Shown one piece after another: positions 12,701-20,662 of a DNA stretch of 29,690 bases. Source of the DNA: Trichomonas tenax (Eukaryota; Parabasalia; Trichomonadida; Trichomonadidae); the NCBI GenBank assembly GCA_023091735.1, contig JALKBU010000639.1:1-29690 (forward strand), read 5' to 3'. The notes beneath the pieces are model-generated. The model was not told where the DNA came from, did no database searches, and saw nothing but the letters and a program-made list of their open reading frames with translations. The translations under genes and the position numbers were made by a program. Within the stretch, counting starts at the first letter, position 1. Every line of letters begins with the position of its first letter.

Positions 12701-12805
12701 TTCAAAGATGTCGATCTCATTGAAGCCCCTCCTATCTACTTGTCACACTACTGTCCATCTCTGTTTGACAAACGCACAGGAAAACTGCGTCGTAATTCAT
12801 TTTAG
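6734..12805 (+). CDS. Giant WD40-repeat protein with acidic/lysine-rich tail
   Basis: This is an intact 2023-residue protein. Residues 1 to about 690 are beta-propeller-like: repeated strands with WD-type ends such as AAGDGFIKCWRLF (near residue 219), preceded by SSATDIIVFSTDDGSFIFRF. From about 700 the protein becomes highly charged and probably disordered or coiled. Glu-rich tracts lie near residues 760, 1084, 1640-1685 and 1800-1865, and a Lys-rich block lies near 1530-1590. Short motifs recur: YxYEEESEDE near 1090 and again near 1680, and K-x-K-[IV]-S-[EK] near 1459, 1523 and 1553. A more ordinary C-terminus follows, ending KRTGKLRRNSF. The architecture (N-terminal propeller, very long E/K-rich tail) resembles metazoan WDR87/WDR97-type flagellum-associated proteins, so a cytoskeletal or axonemal role is possible but inferred. 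Open frames on the opposite strand are by-products of GAR codon runs. Confidence 0.85.
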   Translation: MDAFFVHHYDFYHPYPIKLWTTSAYPGVPYLLTYDGVNLRIFNYETNQCVKQRDFLTHDNISSALAVYSNLYPSRVIFVVIRERRTLIAFDENLVEIPSLNFDTTLVILSTVWSHRRQKLFVSGNFGWLRCLSLEVKNSISGTRALWVPDWSSHERKNWVSHLALDERDGYVIGSSATDIIVFSTDDGSFIFRFNAFHTMEISAIQYSNERHMLYTAAGDGFIKCWRLFGKKPQLTQSIKQLQLGPIRMQLDASSLISISHERILRRYNMMTGNTIAEVNLDVSHTNEEKNVEAVLDVQTAYFNKRQWVFESEGIRIMSFETFYAPHELAVCCDLVSDVVVSSAGNILAICRNNIMHEIHPDGNNIQTYDIDAAIVENLQKSHPITTKLNKFIIEDDILYLGYQGGEIKKYDFKNMKCFEMLETNKTVPVTYMSIVDHLFVERHIYCPAVGEKKIQQMLLTDSYPGAFALYCSKCDSYVGSWKIIDSSILQLEQVPGDKMLIMLEKANLSIWEMINQIRCKNSVQFDEFDIGTSFIFATPSIIFVTMTNGKAACYEVQKDPPQLVHIHTVCVFKVPFMKVLPTSILKTSPDYQKLNEKYDLDGVVCCLSKEDVFTIVDAVHGSTLFTCSLPKHKTMMSFTLVPYTNLFIAVSIDQNIRLLEYPETHRPKPKEKKELEEDKESEKISLAPKPFTDDDYEQMTARTPYKSEKKNKNDGKSGRNFSEEAFENSQKTRIVFKENDRKTFRFEYESGWPRIVVDDLQEEEEEKEEEEVEHSGFSPYETPKELSDNEFEFNYKDQIFVSDIININETMQKEIDEVTKHNHEVYLKIMKANPKAKEIFDKKPLKKITETYGYEFDDDDDIYDAFLSLDVTHLSTAPKVRVNSTIQSPRERVDIFKLPKQTAIKPIGNKKPHKKPMKKYMILEFQDGTKIKADEKMINLLKIMSQESDKKTTGSNEEYNTPGLIFHRALVDLDKNAKKKKHHIIIEEQRLIALPIQTLTTGGVSIGASNKRYFPKGTISKFVINTVGGSTITSMNKKGGYMHAPFFHWEGVNFSSDDRRKHRRRKYKIMNFNVVGEQVVEEEEEYTYEEESEDEEERSRKSDKSEKLYSSHSDVPFYSDKASTHSGDKSQQEEDTFGEEDTFEEMSPLPSKINLFDNTDDRARRLREKSPSVKAISDLFGSSDNPLLDLLNKTEKLTTDQILSEMHNSYPDSPIEWRPLESIPKLGSPKNAFNVAGLHLTNLPETERPLSPRVLDPLMMLNQQIKLDDNDLSSISETSDDLMTYSDISSESLLYDEDYNSSKEFELGVKKDTRVLTQSQFFIQANLRRSDFAALRKLLDEDGLIDENDTFINLPRWQPTVEFKPRHRPVEKPLGQKKSSRDKKKANENEPADDTLDIKIEQINAQEISDEDDIDIDNDNAVRDQSQASSDFPPPEETAEQVEEEVATDESNQDPDESKYKISEGLKKNFKRETIQVAKTKATTNYANIKYEHEAPKKPPTPDKPVRKVIEQALPESRIDKSKLKVSEGMQVPKKKVKKIKVQEKKENKAKKFKVSKEMKKIPKPSKIKKAKVKKVVKKHPRYNFTPIVPPKIKRCNSFGGKKHPIRIAEYEKPEYWEDVFKHISKSDDDSSLKQEEEEIEEIIEEEEEDVAEEEEVQEEEEQEEEDLEGYVYVYEEESEDEFGGLAAQMARIKKREEEKQHEEVVIIEEPEEKPTTKSKTPKKSSRSKKSTPKKNSRSTVSKSSKKSKGSKLSIEAPSEKAQESLEIAGEDLITEPTTKGEEEEQQHEEEEEAKITVKKQAFRRQYQRKKKQPEVKEEEDKKEAKEIVEEKEEKKKVEEEEKIEEEEESYYEEEDYYEEDDNEAITLNELNGRKKNRMRSEEMIAAEEAALLAQLESQTTGDEVPRDDLLLGLGSTPKKKNEDAINLFEIATDVPRPTHLGESVSLVELEGDYLESHEFVYPPTNVFSKSTNDLFHKEEKTKNIISMFKDVDLIEAPPIYLSHYCPSLFDKRTGKLRRNSF

Positions 12806-13403
12806 TTATATATTATCAATTGTTATTTTTATTGTTTTTATAAATTGTTTTGTATTGTTTTTATTTCATGTATCAACATTCACTTTTTTATCACACTTTA
12901 TTTAGTTTCTGTAATGAAATATTGTGACATGAAAATAAGAATTTAACACGTAAAATGATTTTTGTCATAAAAATTTGAAAAAGTTGAATTATTTGTTCAT
13001 GAATTCACCGTTGCAGGACTTTTCGTGATGCTTGGCTCCTTTATTACAACGGCCCTTCTCCTTCTCCAATTGATAATAGTTCTGAAAAAGGGCCGTTGAA
13101 AAATCTGAAATTTTCGTTTCTAAAACAGTTCGCTCGCTCCCACTTTTCATGGGAGCTTGTTAAAATTAATTTAAAAACTTAATGCATTATCATTCATGTT
13201 TTAAATAATTACAAAACGAAATGATGATATCTCTTCGAATCAGTCTCATTTATTTTGGTATAGGACCTCCAAAACTAAGTGCATTCGATATGAAAACTCA
13301 AGGACATTATCAAAGCATTTGCATAAAGAGCAAAAATGTTTAACCTTCATTTTTTATGGAAGTTTCAAAAATTTGAAGTGCAAGATTCTAATTAGTTTGC
13401 AAG
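12806..13403. other. Spacer with structured GC-rich patch
   Basis: No gene is visible. The first 200 bp are T-rich and are probably the 3' UTR of the WD40 gene. The patch at 13040-13160 is clearly richer in G+C and forms two strong hairpins, listed separately. Confidence 0.4.
13047..13156. ncRNA. Two strong hairpins; possible structured RNA
   Basis: CAACGGCCCTT (13047-13057) pairs perfectly over 11 bp with AAGGGCCGTTG (13088-13098). Downstream, GCTCCCA (13136-13142) pairs with TGGGAGC (13150-13156) across a 7-base loop. Both sit in an otherwise AT-rich spacer with no open frame. I do not recognise an snRNA, snoRNA or other known RNA family, and the structure could equally be a transposon relic. 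The strand is unknown because stems read the same on both. Confidence 0.25.
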
Positions 13404-13806
13404 TTGCACAGTAGCTGGGAAGAAGCGTATGATGATCCTTTTTCATTTGGTATTCATAATCAATATCTGAAATATTCGATATTTAGAAACTTGATTTCAG
13501 GAGCAATTTTAAATGAGCAAAGTCAGACTGGAGATAATATACTTGTTGAAAATTGCTATTCCGCAGACTTTAAAAGTCAAATTGTTCTATTAAAAGTCTG
13601 CGGAATTAAATGCAAAAGCAATGACTACGGTCAATTTACACATACATATTCCTGATTTAGCAGATCATCAAAATCGCTACAAAGATGTTTCAATAGTTGA
13701 ATGTGATGATGCGAAAGGAATTGCATTTCGAATAAGTCTTGGAATGGTAAAATTTGAACTTACGAATATATCTTCGTGTAGGCGTCGCCATATTTGCTCA
13801 TTCTAG
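13404..13806 (+). pseudogene. Fragment of a surface-protein-like gene, frameshifted
   Basis: Two overlapping plus-strand frames (13404-13655 and 13621-13806) read as one protein with a shift near 13645-13655: the first ends KCKSNDYGQFTHTY and the second continues IPDLADHQNRYKDVSIVE. The repetitive short-strand style (YSIFRNLISGAILNE, NILVENCY, VSIVECDDAKGIAFRI) recalls the beta-helix/Pmp-like surface proteins abundant in trichomonads; this is a resemblance by eye, not a domain hit. The first frame has no ATG, and both sides run into stops. A 14-bp perfect inverted repeat, ATTCCGCAGACTTT at 13558-13571 against 13593-13606, lies inside it. It could also be chance open reading, but the coherent continuation across the shift argues against that. 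Confidence 0.35.
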
Positions 13807-15474
13807 ACCTTTCGATGGAACATGAAAGAAAGAAAAATAATCGACAAGTAAATTGGCAACAAATTGAAATATGTCAAAAGATGATTGCAATTAAATCTTT
13901 CATTTTTCAGGAAATGCTTTCGGATATAAGTCCAATACAAGTCACATATAGCACTGTTTAAATTATAACATCAGATTTTGATATTTTATGCATGATGGAA
14001 CGAGTGAACAAATAAGCACGATAACGATATTTTGGAAAAATGTTGAAAGCTGGGATCGAAATTTAACGTACATTTTCTATCGTTCTATTAATTTACGGAG
14101 ATAAAAGAGTTACCTATTCCCAAAACACAGTATGCATAGAATAAAGATGATAGGTGAATCTCTTTATGTAAATGTTTAACTACAGTTTATCTTATTACCA
14201 CAGCTGGTTATTATCGTCCAGTAACTTGAAATTCACATTTTATTTCAAATACCTTCAAATCTTACAAGTAACGATTCTATTATCACCGCATGCGCTTTTG
14301 TCGCAGTTTTTCGTCTTATTTCTCTAAAACCTGCAAATCAATATATCAATGATTTCATAAAAGCATATTTCCTGCTTGCTGGTCCCTCAGATCGATTTCT
14401 TCCTAATAATGAGTACACATAAATATCATCCAGAATCTATCGGCGCATTTCGAGTTGCAAAAATAAACTCATCATTCTTTCACTTAGAGCGACATCATTA
14501 CAACTGTTTGTATTCTGCATGCAATATATATCAAGCCCTTTAGGTTATTTATTACGTATTGCTGTTTTGTTATTGGAATAAACTATTGATATCCTTATCT
14601 ATATGCTATTTTACAAGGATAATGAAATATTTGGTTTCCATAGCTCTTTCAGATGATATTCACTAATGATTTTATAGCAAAAAGCATTTCTTGAAATAAA
14701 TGATGTGATATTTCGATCCAAACTCTATTTTTAGTTGTTTTATATGTACACATCGAAAATATAGCCAGCTCTCAGTGTTTATATTGCATTAACCACAATC
14801 AAAAGGCTCAAAATAGAGTTTTAAGCTAAAAAAGAAATTTATTTCCCGTTTATACAAAAATTCACTGCTGGATTTCGAATAAGCTTCTACAGGGATGATA
14901 TTAATCATGTTTACTATATAATTAATATGTTTTCAAGCGAAAATAATTGAAAAAGCTTTAAATGATGGTTAAATAAAATTGGTGATGCTGTTTTTCAAGA
15001 AAACTATAAAAAGAACAAAATAAAAAAATTTGTTACAATATCATTTCCCCATTGAAATTGTTTATAATATTAAAACAAAAATAATCGTTTCAAAAAATTA
15101 TTTTAACCTAATTCAATACACCGATAGCGCTCTCGATAATGACATAAAAACAAAATAATTAGTTTTCATAACGAAAATAAATTTTTATTTCAAAAAAAGA
15201 TAAGTTTTTCAATGGATTTAAAATCTTGCGGTTATATAATATCAACCACTGCGTTTATCACACTCGTTTTATCAACTTTTGTAAATTTATAAATTTTATA
15301 TAAATCAATCAAAACGAAGATTATAATAACAATGCAATACGGATTTTATAAAATTAACGATTTTTAATTTAATAAAATCCGGTGAAGTCAACAATCATTA
15401 TTTATGATGTTTTAATTGCAAAATTTAATGCGAAACCGTCAATTCTATCAAATCAAAAAATTTTTATTTAAAAA
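13807..15474. other. Long AT-rich spacer
   Basis: I see no supported gene in these 1.7 kb: every frame is cut at short intervals. The part near 13807-14000 may be further decayed remains of the surface-like pseudogene. The last 100-150 bp should contain the promoter of the membrane-protein gene; TCAATT near 15439 is a possible but weak initiator. Confidence 0.4.
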
Positions 15475-16563
15475 ATGAAAACGAGAATTGCATTGTCATC
15501 CTTTGCGAATATGTTTCATCCAGACAAACTTCAACCTCCAAATGCCACAGCCAACATAGATGGCTGCATTGCATTCGATTCTTTAAGTTTGGCAGCCGAT
15601 GAAGGAACTGTACGCAAAATAACGTTACCAAAATCAACAACTAAATGCTTATACATTCAATCTGCTTTCATTTTAGCCAAAAATTTGCAGCTGACACCAT
15701 ATTACTTTGAAAATGGTAAATATCGCAGTGGAGATACAACAGATAAGTTTATTGGCGTGTCATCAAGCTCTGAAATTACTACTTTGAATGGAAATGCATT
15801 CGTTGGGCCAAAAAATCCAACAATTGTTAAAATTGAAAATATAGCATCAAGTGATAACGACGTTTACATCGTTACGGCACTTCCTTCTATCGATGCTGAA
15901 GATATTGGTGAACAGCGTACATACTATAACACTCTTGGCAAGTTTATTTGGAAGATATTACAGAATAACAAAGGATCGTCTGCTTTACACAAAGTTATGC
16001 ACCTTTACTTCGGAAAACGTGGTGAAGTGAGCTGGAAGAGCAACAATGGACGCCTCTATTTCGAGGATATGCCTCAGTATGATACTCCAATTTTGGAAAG
16101 AAGTTTGCTTTCTGACACGAATTCTACTGGTGGCAATGAAACGACTGATAAACCTAATGTCACTTCTGATGATATCGCTAAATTGTTCGGCTTTGAAACC
16201 ACAAAATCAGGAACAACAACAATTAACTCCACCGTTGATGTCTTTGTTGTTGATATTGAAGAAAAAAAGGATGTATCAGCATGGATTACATGGTCCTTTG
16301 ATGACCAGCCTAAGTCAATACCGAAATTTTTTGGTGCAATGAAGAATGAAAACAAAGTTTATACAGCAATGACACTTGTTGGTCCCGGTAACATTCATAT
16401 ATATGCTTTTATTATTATTTTTGTGGTTGTTATATTAATTTTAATTATTTGCATTGTTCTTTGCATCTGTTGTTGCTGCAAGAAATGCAAGAAGGACAAG
16501 AAGAAGAAATCGAAGAAGAAATCTTCATCCAGTTCTTCTTCATCTTCTTTTTCGAGCTTCTAA
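15475..16563 (+). CDS. Single-pass membrane protein with Cys cluster and basic Ser-rich tail
   Basis: A 362-residue protein. The ATG is fixed by an in-frame TAA two codons upstream. Residues 1-305 form a polar ectodomain with several N-glycosylation sequons (PNATAN, TNSTGGNETT, KPNVTSD, INSTVD) concentrated before the membrane. A strong transmembrane helix follows at about 308-333. Directly inside is CICCCCKKC, a likely S-acylation site, then a lysine-rich stretch, DKKKKSKKK, and a serine run ending SFSSF. Type I topology is inferred from the basic cytoplasmic tail and the sequons. The N-terminus (MKTRIALSSFANMF) is only weakly hydrophobic, so a classical signal peptide is doubtful. I do not recognise the ectodomain family. 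Flanks of 1.7 kb and 0.7 kb isolate the gene from its neighbours. Confidence 0.8.
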   Translation: MKTRIALSSFANMFHPDKLQPPNATANIDGCIAFDSLSLAADEGTVRKITLPKSTTKCLYIQSAFILAKNLQLTPYYFENGKYRSGDTTDKFIGVSSSSEITTLNGNAFVGPKNPTIVKIENIASSDNDVYIVTALPSIDAEDIGEQRTYYNTLGKFIWKILQNNKGSSALHKVMHLYFGKRGEVSWKSNNGRLYFEDMPQYDTPILERSLLSDTNSTGGNETTDKPNVTSDDIAKLFGFETTKSGTTTINSTVDVFVVDIEEKKDVSAWITWSFDDQPKSIPKFFGAMKNENKVYTAMTLVGPGNIHIYAFIIIFVVVILILIICIVLCICCCCKKCKKDKKKKSKKKSSSSSSSSSFSSF

Positions 16564-17278
16564 TCTTAAAGCAGATTACTATGAATGATTCTATAATACA
16601 AATATCTTTTTAAACCATACTCTTTCACGTTCACCTTAAAATTAAGGATAAAGTTATTATTCATGAGTTGAAATTATCTTTACGAGATAACTTTCTGGAG
16701 TGTAAAAGACATTTTATTTGGAGTACTTCTATGTATATTTGTTTGTCTCGTTCTTCAAAAACGAAATTTATTATATCGAAATAAATATTAGCGAAATGTG
16801 AACGCGAGAAGGTAAAAATTAACTATAAAATCGTTGTCTCATGCATATATTTAACTGCCGTGATGTTGAACAATGCAATATTTTGGATCATTCTGATAAA
16901 TCCATAATTTCCATTTTGTAAGGAAAGAATAAGCTCGATTATAGTATTTTCACTTATTTCAGCAATCGAATTGATCCTAGGACGGAATTGTGATTATCTT
17001 TAAATTTAAATCCGAGTCTAAAATCGATGAAAATCTGAATATAATTTCTACATATATTATAAAAATATTAATAGATTTTAAAATTTTCAAAAATTAATTT
17101 CTAAAGCTTAAAATACAAAAATTATTATATTTTATTAATTTCAAAGATTTAAAAATGATGTATTTTTAAAATATTGAGATTTAGAATATAGATCACATGG
17201 AGATTGTGAATTTCAGATTATTTTAAGATATGGAGAAATTTTTTGCTTGTCACTTTTCAAACATCAAAAATAAAATAG
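16564..17278. other. Spacer with a possible coding remnant on the minus strand
   Basis: This is mostly AT-rich and without genes. A 56-codon open stretch on the minus strand (16993 down to 16823) reads FRPRINSIAEISENTIIE and then GNYGFIRMIQNIALFNITAV, which looks like a helix-turn-helix, but it has no ATG and is short. The right-hand 200 bp are very AT-rich and lead to the RCC1 gene. Confidence 0.3.
17250..17255 (+). promoter_or_regulatory. Possible initiator (Inr) of the RCC1-like gene
   Basis: TCACTT lies 29 bp before the ATG at 17279. Trichomonads commonly use an Inr of the form TCAY[TA] just upstream of the start codon. The match is short and can occur by chance. Confidence 0.25.
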
Positions 17279-19786
17279 ATGACATATCAACTCTCCAGTG
17301 CTGGTTACACCGGTAGTAGACTATGCCGAACAGGCACTGCGAAACTCGCGGAGATTATGAATGCACCGTCTGATATAATATATTACGCTTGCGGCTGGAA
17401 ATTTAATATTTTTTACACTTCATCAAATCAATGGTATGGATGTGGTGACAACGAGTTTAACCAAATGGGTTATTCGAGTGCTGACACCGATAAAATGCAT
17501 CCTTTGCCGCATTTAAAAGATATAATTCCAACATTATTCGTTTGCGGTGATAAATTTACAGCTATAGTTTCGGAAGATGGCTTTCTATATACAATGGGCC
17601 ACGATTATGGCCGTATTCCAACAAAAAAGATTCTCGAACATCATATATCTTTTGTTGCTGCAGGACAGCAGTCTTTAGTTGCAATTCCAGACGGCCCCGG
17701 CATCTACTTTTGCGAAACAGGGCGTTCTGAAATGAAATACGATTGCAAAAACATTACTTTCGTTGATGCAGCCACTGGTGAAAATCAATTTCTTGCTTTG
17801 TCTAACGATGGCCGCGTTTTCTCATGGGGAAAGGGCAAAGCATGCGGACAAGGTCACAAATTCAGCAGCATGATACCAAAACCTGTCAATATCGAAGGAA
17901 ATCCAACAATTGCAAGAGTTTTTGCTTACAATCATACATCTTTTCTCCTCGACACAGAGAATCATCTCTGGGCTGCAGGCTACAACAAGAGTGGACAGGC
18001 CGGCCTTGGTCCAGTAATTAAAGTTTCAAATACATTTGTACGAATTCCAGATTTTACAGATAATACGATCACATGCGTTTCCGTTGGTGATGCAATGTCA
18101 TATGTCCTCACAGAACAAGGTGAAGTTTTCTCAACAGGCGATGGTGATGATAGCAGATTAATGCAAGATCATATTGACTCTTCGAATGTTTTTTGTCCAT
18201 GCGCATCATTGAAGAGGAAGAGGATATGCTTCATTTCTGCAGGTTGTTCTCATGTTATTGTTGCTACAGGAATGAGAACAATTTTGCCTCACCCTATTTT
18301 GGGATTAAGTTCAGCAACATCTACATATCCACGAATATTCGAGTCTATTGCGAACAACTTAGTAGTCGATGTTACAGATGCAAGCTTCAATATTCTCGGC
18401 TTTGAAAGAGGTGATGTAGTTGAAATGTCTGATGGACAAAAGATGAAGATAGAAGGATTGATATATTCAAATGAAGTAGCATTACGAAAAGAATCAGGAG
18501 AAATCACAATGGCCAATGAGAAAGAATACTCAAGCTATCATGCGATATTTAGATTAGTTAGTAGAAAGAATGGAGGTCCATTCTTGGAGAAATACGGAAG
18601 AAGTGACATTAAATATAAATTTGATCAGAATCCACAGAAGTGCCAAGTTCATGGTTTCTTGCCTGGCGAGAAAGTAGTCCATGAGTTGCTAGGTGAAGGA
18701 GTTGTCTACGGAGTTCTTGGTGGTGCCATATGGTTTGGTTTCAAAGCCGATAACTGGGACGCCTCAAGATCCGAGTTAGTTGATCCATTGCAAGTCCACA
18801 CTTTGCTCAAAATCACAGAGTCAACAAGAACTATTATCAGAGTTGAGTTTTCACCCGGAAAAATCGCAAATGTCGAAACATCTCCTTGTAATTTACTTAT
18901 GGAGTATGGAATCATGGCTGGCGATATTGTTTCCAATGGAGAAAATTATTACACTGTTATTGGATCTTTTCTTCATAACGCAGTTGTTAAATCTATCACT
19001 GGAGGTTTTGTTTCAAAGATAATTCCTTCGTCTTTGATTGTCAAGCGCAGGAAATCTAACACGCCTGTTTTACAATCAATTTTATCATTGGATAGAAAAG
19101 TTGTCGAAGTTGATGTCTCATTTAAAGAATCAGATGAAATATGGCCATTGGATCGCGTCCTCACAGCACGTGGATTCGCGACAGTTCTTGGCAAATCTAC
19201 ATCCAGTGACAAATTCTGGCTGCAATATGATGATGCGTATGTCTTGAACGGAGGTTGCGTTCTTTCTGACTTAAAGAAATATCGATTACTGCGAAGGTTC
19301 AGTTCTGTTCCAAAATTTGTTGATGATTTCCGTGTCGACCACGATTTCTTCGAGGAAGAGAAGATTAACCCAGGTGATGTTTCCGAAATCTGTGGCCATC
19401 AGTTCTTAGTTTTAGGCTATGAGAGCGGAAACAAGTTTAAACTGATGAACATCGATACTCGCGAGATCGTCGAAAAAGTCGTCAATGACAGTGATGACTG
19501 GGAAGTTTCATATCGTGCAGGAATCACATACAAGCGAAACGACAAAACACTTCGAAACCTTGAGTGCCAGTTCGATGTTTGCCTTGAGTCATTCTGCGGT
19601 CGTCGTGTTAAGCCATGCGACATCGTGGAGACACCCGAAGGCACAGCATCAGTTGTTGGAATGCTTGTTGACGATGTCTGGTTCAAGCACGAAGAAGACT
19701 CCGGAAGTGTTTGCTTCCCTCCACAAGCAGTTTTTGGCTCCACTATCAAAGTCACTAAGCGTCTTGGTAGTGGTCTACTTGAATAA
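17279..19786 (+). CDS. RCC1-repeat protein with a repeated C-terminal module
   Basis: An 835-residue protein. TAG immediately precedes the ATG, so the start is secure. Residues 1 to about 340 contain RCC1-type blades with the usual G-x-x-F/H...L...G-x-V-F/W-x-x-G pattern: QWYGCGDNEFNQMG, FLALSNDGRVFSWGKG, FLLDTENHLWAAGYNKSGQ, YVLTEQGEVFSTGDGD and a closing AGCSHVIVATG. Such propellers act as protein-binding scaffolds or, in RCC1 itself, as a Ran exchange factor; nothing here proves the exchange activity. Residues 374-835 contain about six units of 74-85 residues beginning near 374, 458, 543, 621, 695 and 777. Each has the core [PRA]-G/D-D-x-V followed by G-x-x-x-V-x-G and then a W/F-F/L-K-like strand, suggesting small beta-barrel folds. 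No membrane segment or signal peptide is seen. The 130-bp inverted-repeat arm starts 190 bp downstream. Confidence 0.8.
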   Translation: MTYQLSSAGYTGSRLCRTGTAKLAEIMNAPSDIIYYACGWKFNIFYTSSNQWYGCGDNEFNQMGYSSADTDKMHPLPHLKDIIPTLFVCGDKFTAIVSEDGFLYTMGHDYGRIPTKKILEHHISFVAAGQQSLVAIPDGPGIYFCETGRSEMKYDCKNITFVDAATGENQFLALSNDGRVFSWGKGKACGQGHKFSSMIPKPVNIEGNPTIARVFAYNHTSFLLDTENHLWAAGYNKSGQAGLGPVIKVSNTFVRIPDFTDNTITCVSVGDAMSYVLTEQGEVFSTGDGDDSRLMQDHIDSSNVFCPCASLKRKRICFISAGCSHVIVATGMRTILPHPILGLSSATSTYPRIFESIANNLVVDVTDASFNILGFERGDVVEMSDGQKMKIEGLIYSNEVALRKESGEITMANEKEYSSYHAIFRLVSRKNGGPFLEKYGRSDIKYKFDQNPQKCQVHGFLPGEKVVHELLGEGVVYGVLGGAIWFGFKADNWDASRSELVDPLQVHTLLKITESTRTIIRVEFSPGKIANVETSPCNLLMEYGIMAGDIVSNGENYYTVIGSFLHNAVVKSITGGFVSKIIPSSLIVKRRKSNTPVLQSILSLDRKVVEVDVSFKESDEIWPLDRVLTARGFATVLGKSTSSDKFWLQYDDAYVLNGGCVLSDLKKYRLLRRFSSVPKFVDDFRVDHDFFEEEKINPGDVSEICGHQFLVLGYESGNKFKLMNIDTREIVEKVVNDSDDWEVSYRAGITYKRNDKTLRNLECQFDVCLESFCGRRVKPCDIVETPEGTASVVGMLVDDVWFKHEEDSGSVCFPPQAVFGSTIKVTKRLGSGLLE

Positions 19787-19976
19787 TATCAAATAGACAT
19801 TAGTTATTTTGCTGATATTTTAAAAGTGTTTGTATTTTTTATTATTTTTATTGATATTAGATATATATTGAAAATCAAATCGAGCACAACAATCATTTGA
19901 TTATTTGATAGCGCGAAATTTATATTATATATAAATATTTCTTGTCTAATTAACATATATTGAAAGGAATGGCTTT
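19787..19976. other. AT-rich 3' flank of the RCC1-like gene
   Basis: A short AT-rich stretch with no open frame; probably the 3' UTR and spacer before the left inverted-repeat arm. Confidence 0.4.
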
Positions 19977-20106
19977 TTCTCTATCCAGAGTGCAGTATAT
20001 TATCAGTCAAGAATTGCACCTAAAGTTTGCTAATATCCACTTAATCAGCCAAGCGAGGCATCTACTACAGCGGAAAATGGGAACAGTAATCATAACTACG
20101 AAAAAA
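19977..20106 (+). repeat. Left arm of a 130-bp perfect inverted repeat
   Basis: By manual base-by-base comparison I find that this segment is the exact reverse complement of 20674-20803. Its inner end is A6 (20101-20106), matching the T6 that terminates tRNA-Leu in the other arm. The match ends abruptly at 19976/20804. Confidence 0.9.
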
Positions 20107-20137
20107 TCAGAATTAAAAAATCAGAATCAAAAAATCG
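20101..20137 (+). repeat. Short tandem repeat next to the left arm
   Basis: The unit AAAAAATCAGAAT is repeated two to three times with small changes (the last copy reads AAAAAATCGAAAT), directly at the inner edge of the left inverted-repeat arm. Confidence 0.6.
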
Positions 20138-20593
20138 AAATATAAAAATGTGGTGGTTATAATGGTAGACTTCAATTAAATTTATATACTTCCTTAATCT
20201 TATTTAAATTATTTGAATTCCAGGAAGCACAATTTTGAGACCACAATTGCTATGTTTCGTAAAAATGAAAAGATTCTAACAGCGTTAACATCATGAGTTA
20301 ATTACACATGCTTCTTTGTATTTGGTACAATTACAAACTTATTCATTGAATCTATACAGACCAATATCCATTTATTCTAGATAAACATTTATCTTCAAAT
20401 AAAGAAAATATATGTGATCCACAAATCGTAGCAAGTAATATGTTTGACTACTTTAACCCTTTGATTTATCTAAAAATATAAAATATGTGACAACTGGTAA
20501 ATATCTAGTTTCTTGATTGACATTATTGTTGCATCAAAGTTTTAAATGTGGTTATAATGTCTGGTTCTAAAAGTTAATTGAATCATGCGTGAA
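20107..20593. other. Non-coding loop between the inverted-repeat arms
   Basis: Except for the tRNA at its right end, the loop of about 567 bp has no gene. A partial direct repeat is visible: GTGGTTATAATG near 20151 and GTGGTTATAATG near 20550, the latter just upstream of the tRNA. Confidence 0.4.
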
Positions 20594-20600
20594 GGTCATT

Positions 20601-20611
20601 TGGCCGAGTGG
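20601..20611 (+). promoter_or_regulatory. Pol III A box of tRNA-Leu
   Basis: TGGCCGAGTGG matches the A-box consensus TRGYNNARNNG and spans the D-arm. Confidence 0.85.
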
Positions 20612-20651
20612 TCTAAGGCGCCAGTTTAAGGCACTGGTCCGCGAGGGCCTG

Positions 20652-20662
20652 GGTTCGAACCC
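20652..20662 (+). promoter_or_regulatory. Pol III B box of tRNA-Leu
   Basis: GGTTCGAACCC matches the B-box consensus GGTTCGANNCC and spans the T-arm. Confidence 0.9.

Noticed and set aside
19960..20145. 61-codon plus-strand frame over the left inverted-repeat arm
   Set aside because: It starts at TTG, and the same DNA in the other arm is the non-coding 3' flank of tRNA-Leu.
20151..20170. GGTTATAATGGTAGAC, resembling a tRNA D-arm
   Set aside because: No matching T-arm or anticodon stem follows; it is better seen as part of a partial direct repeat of the tRNA upstream region.
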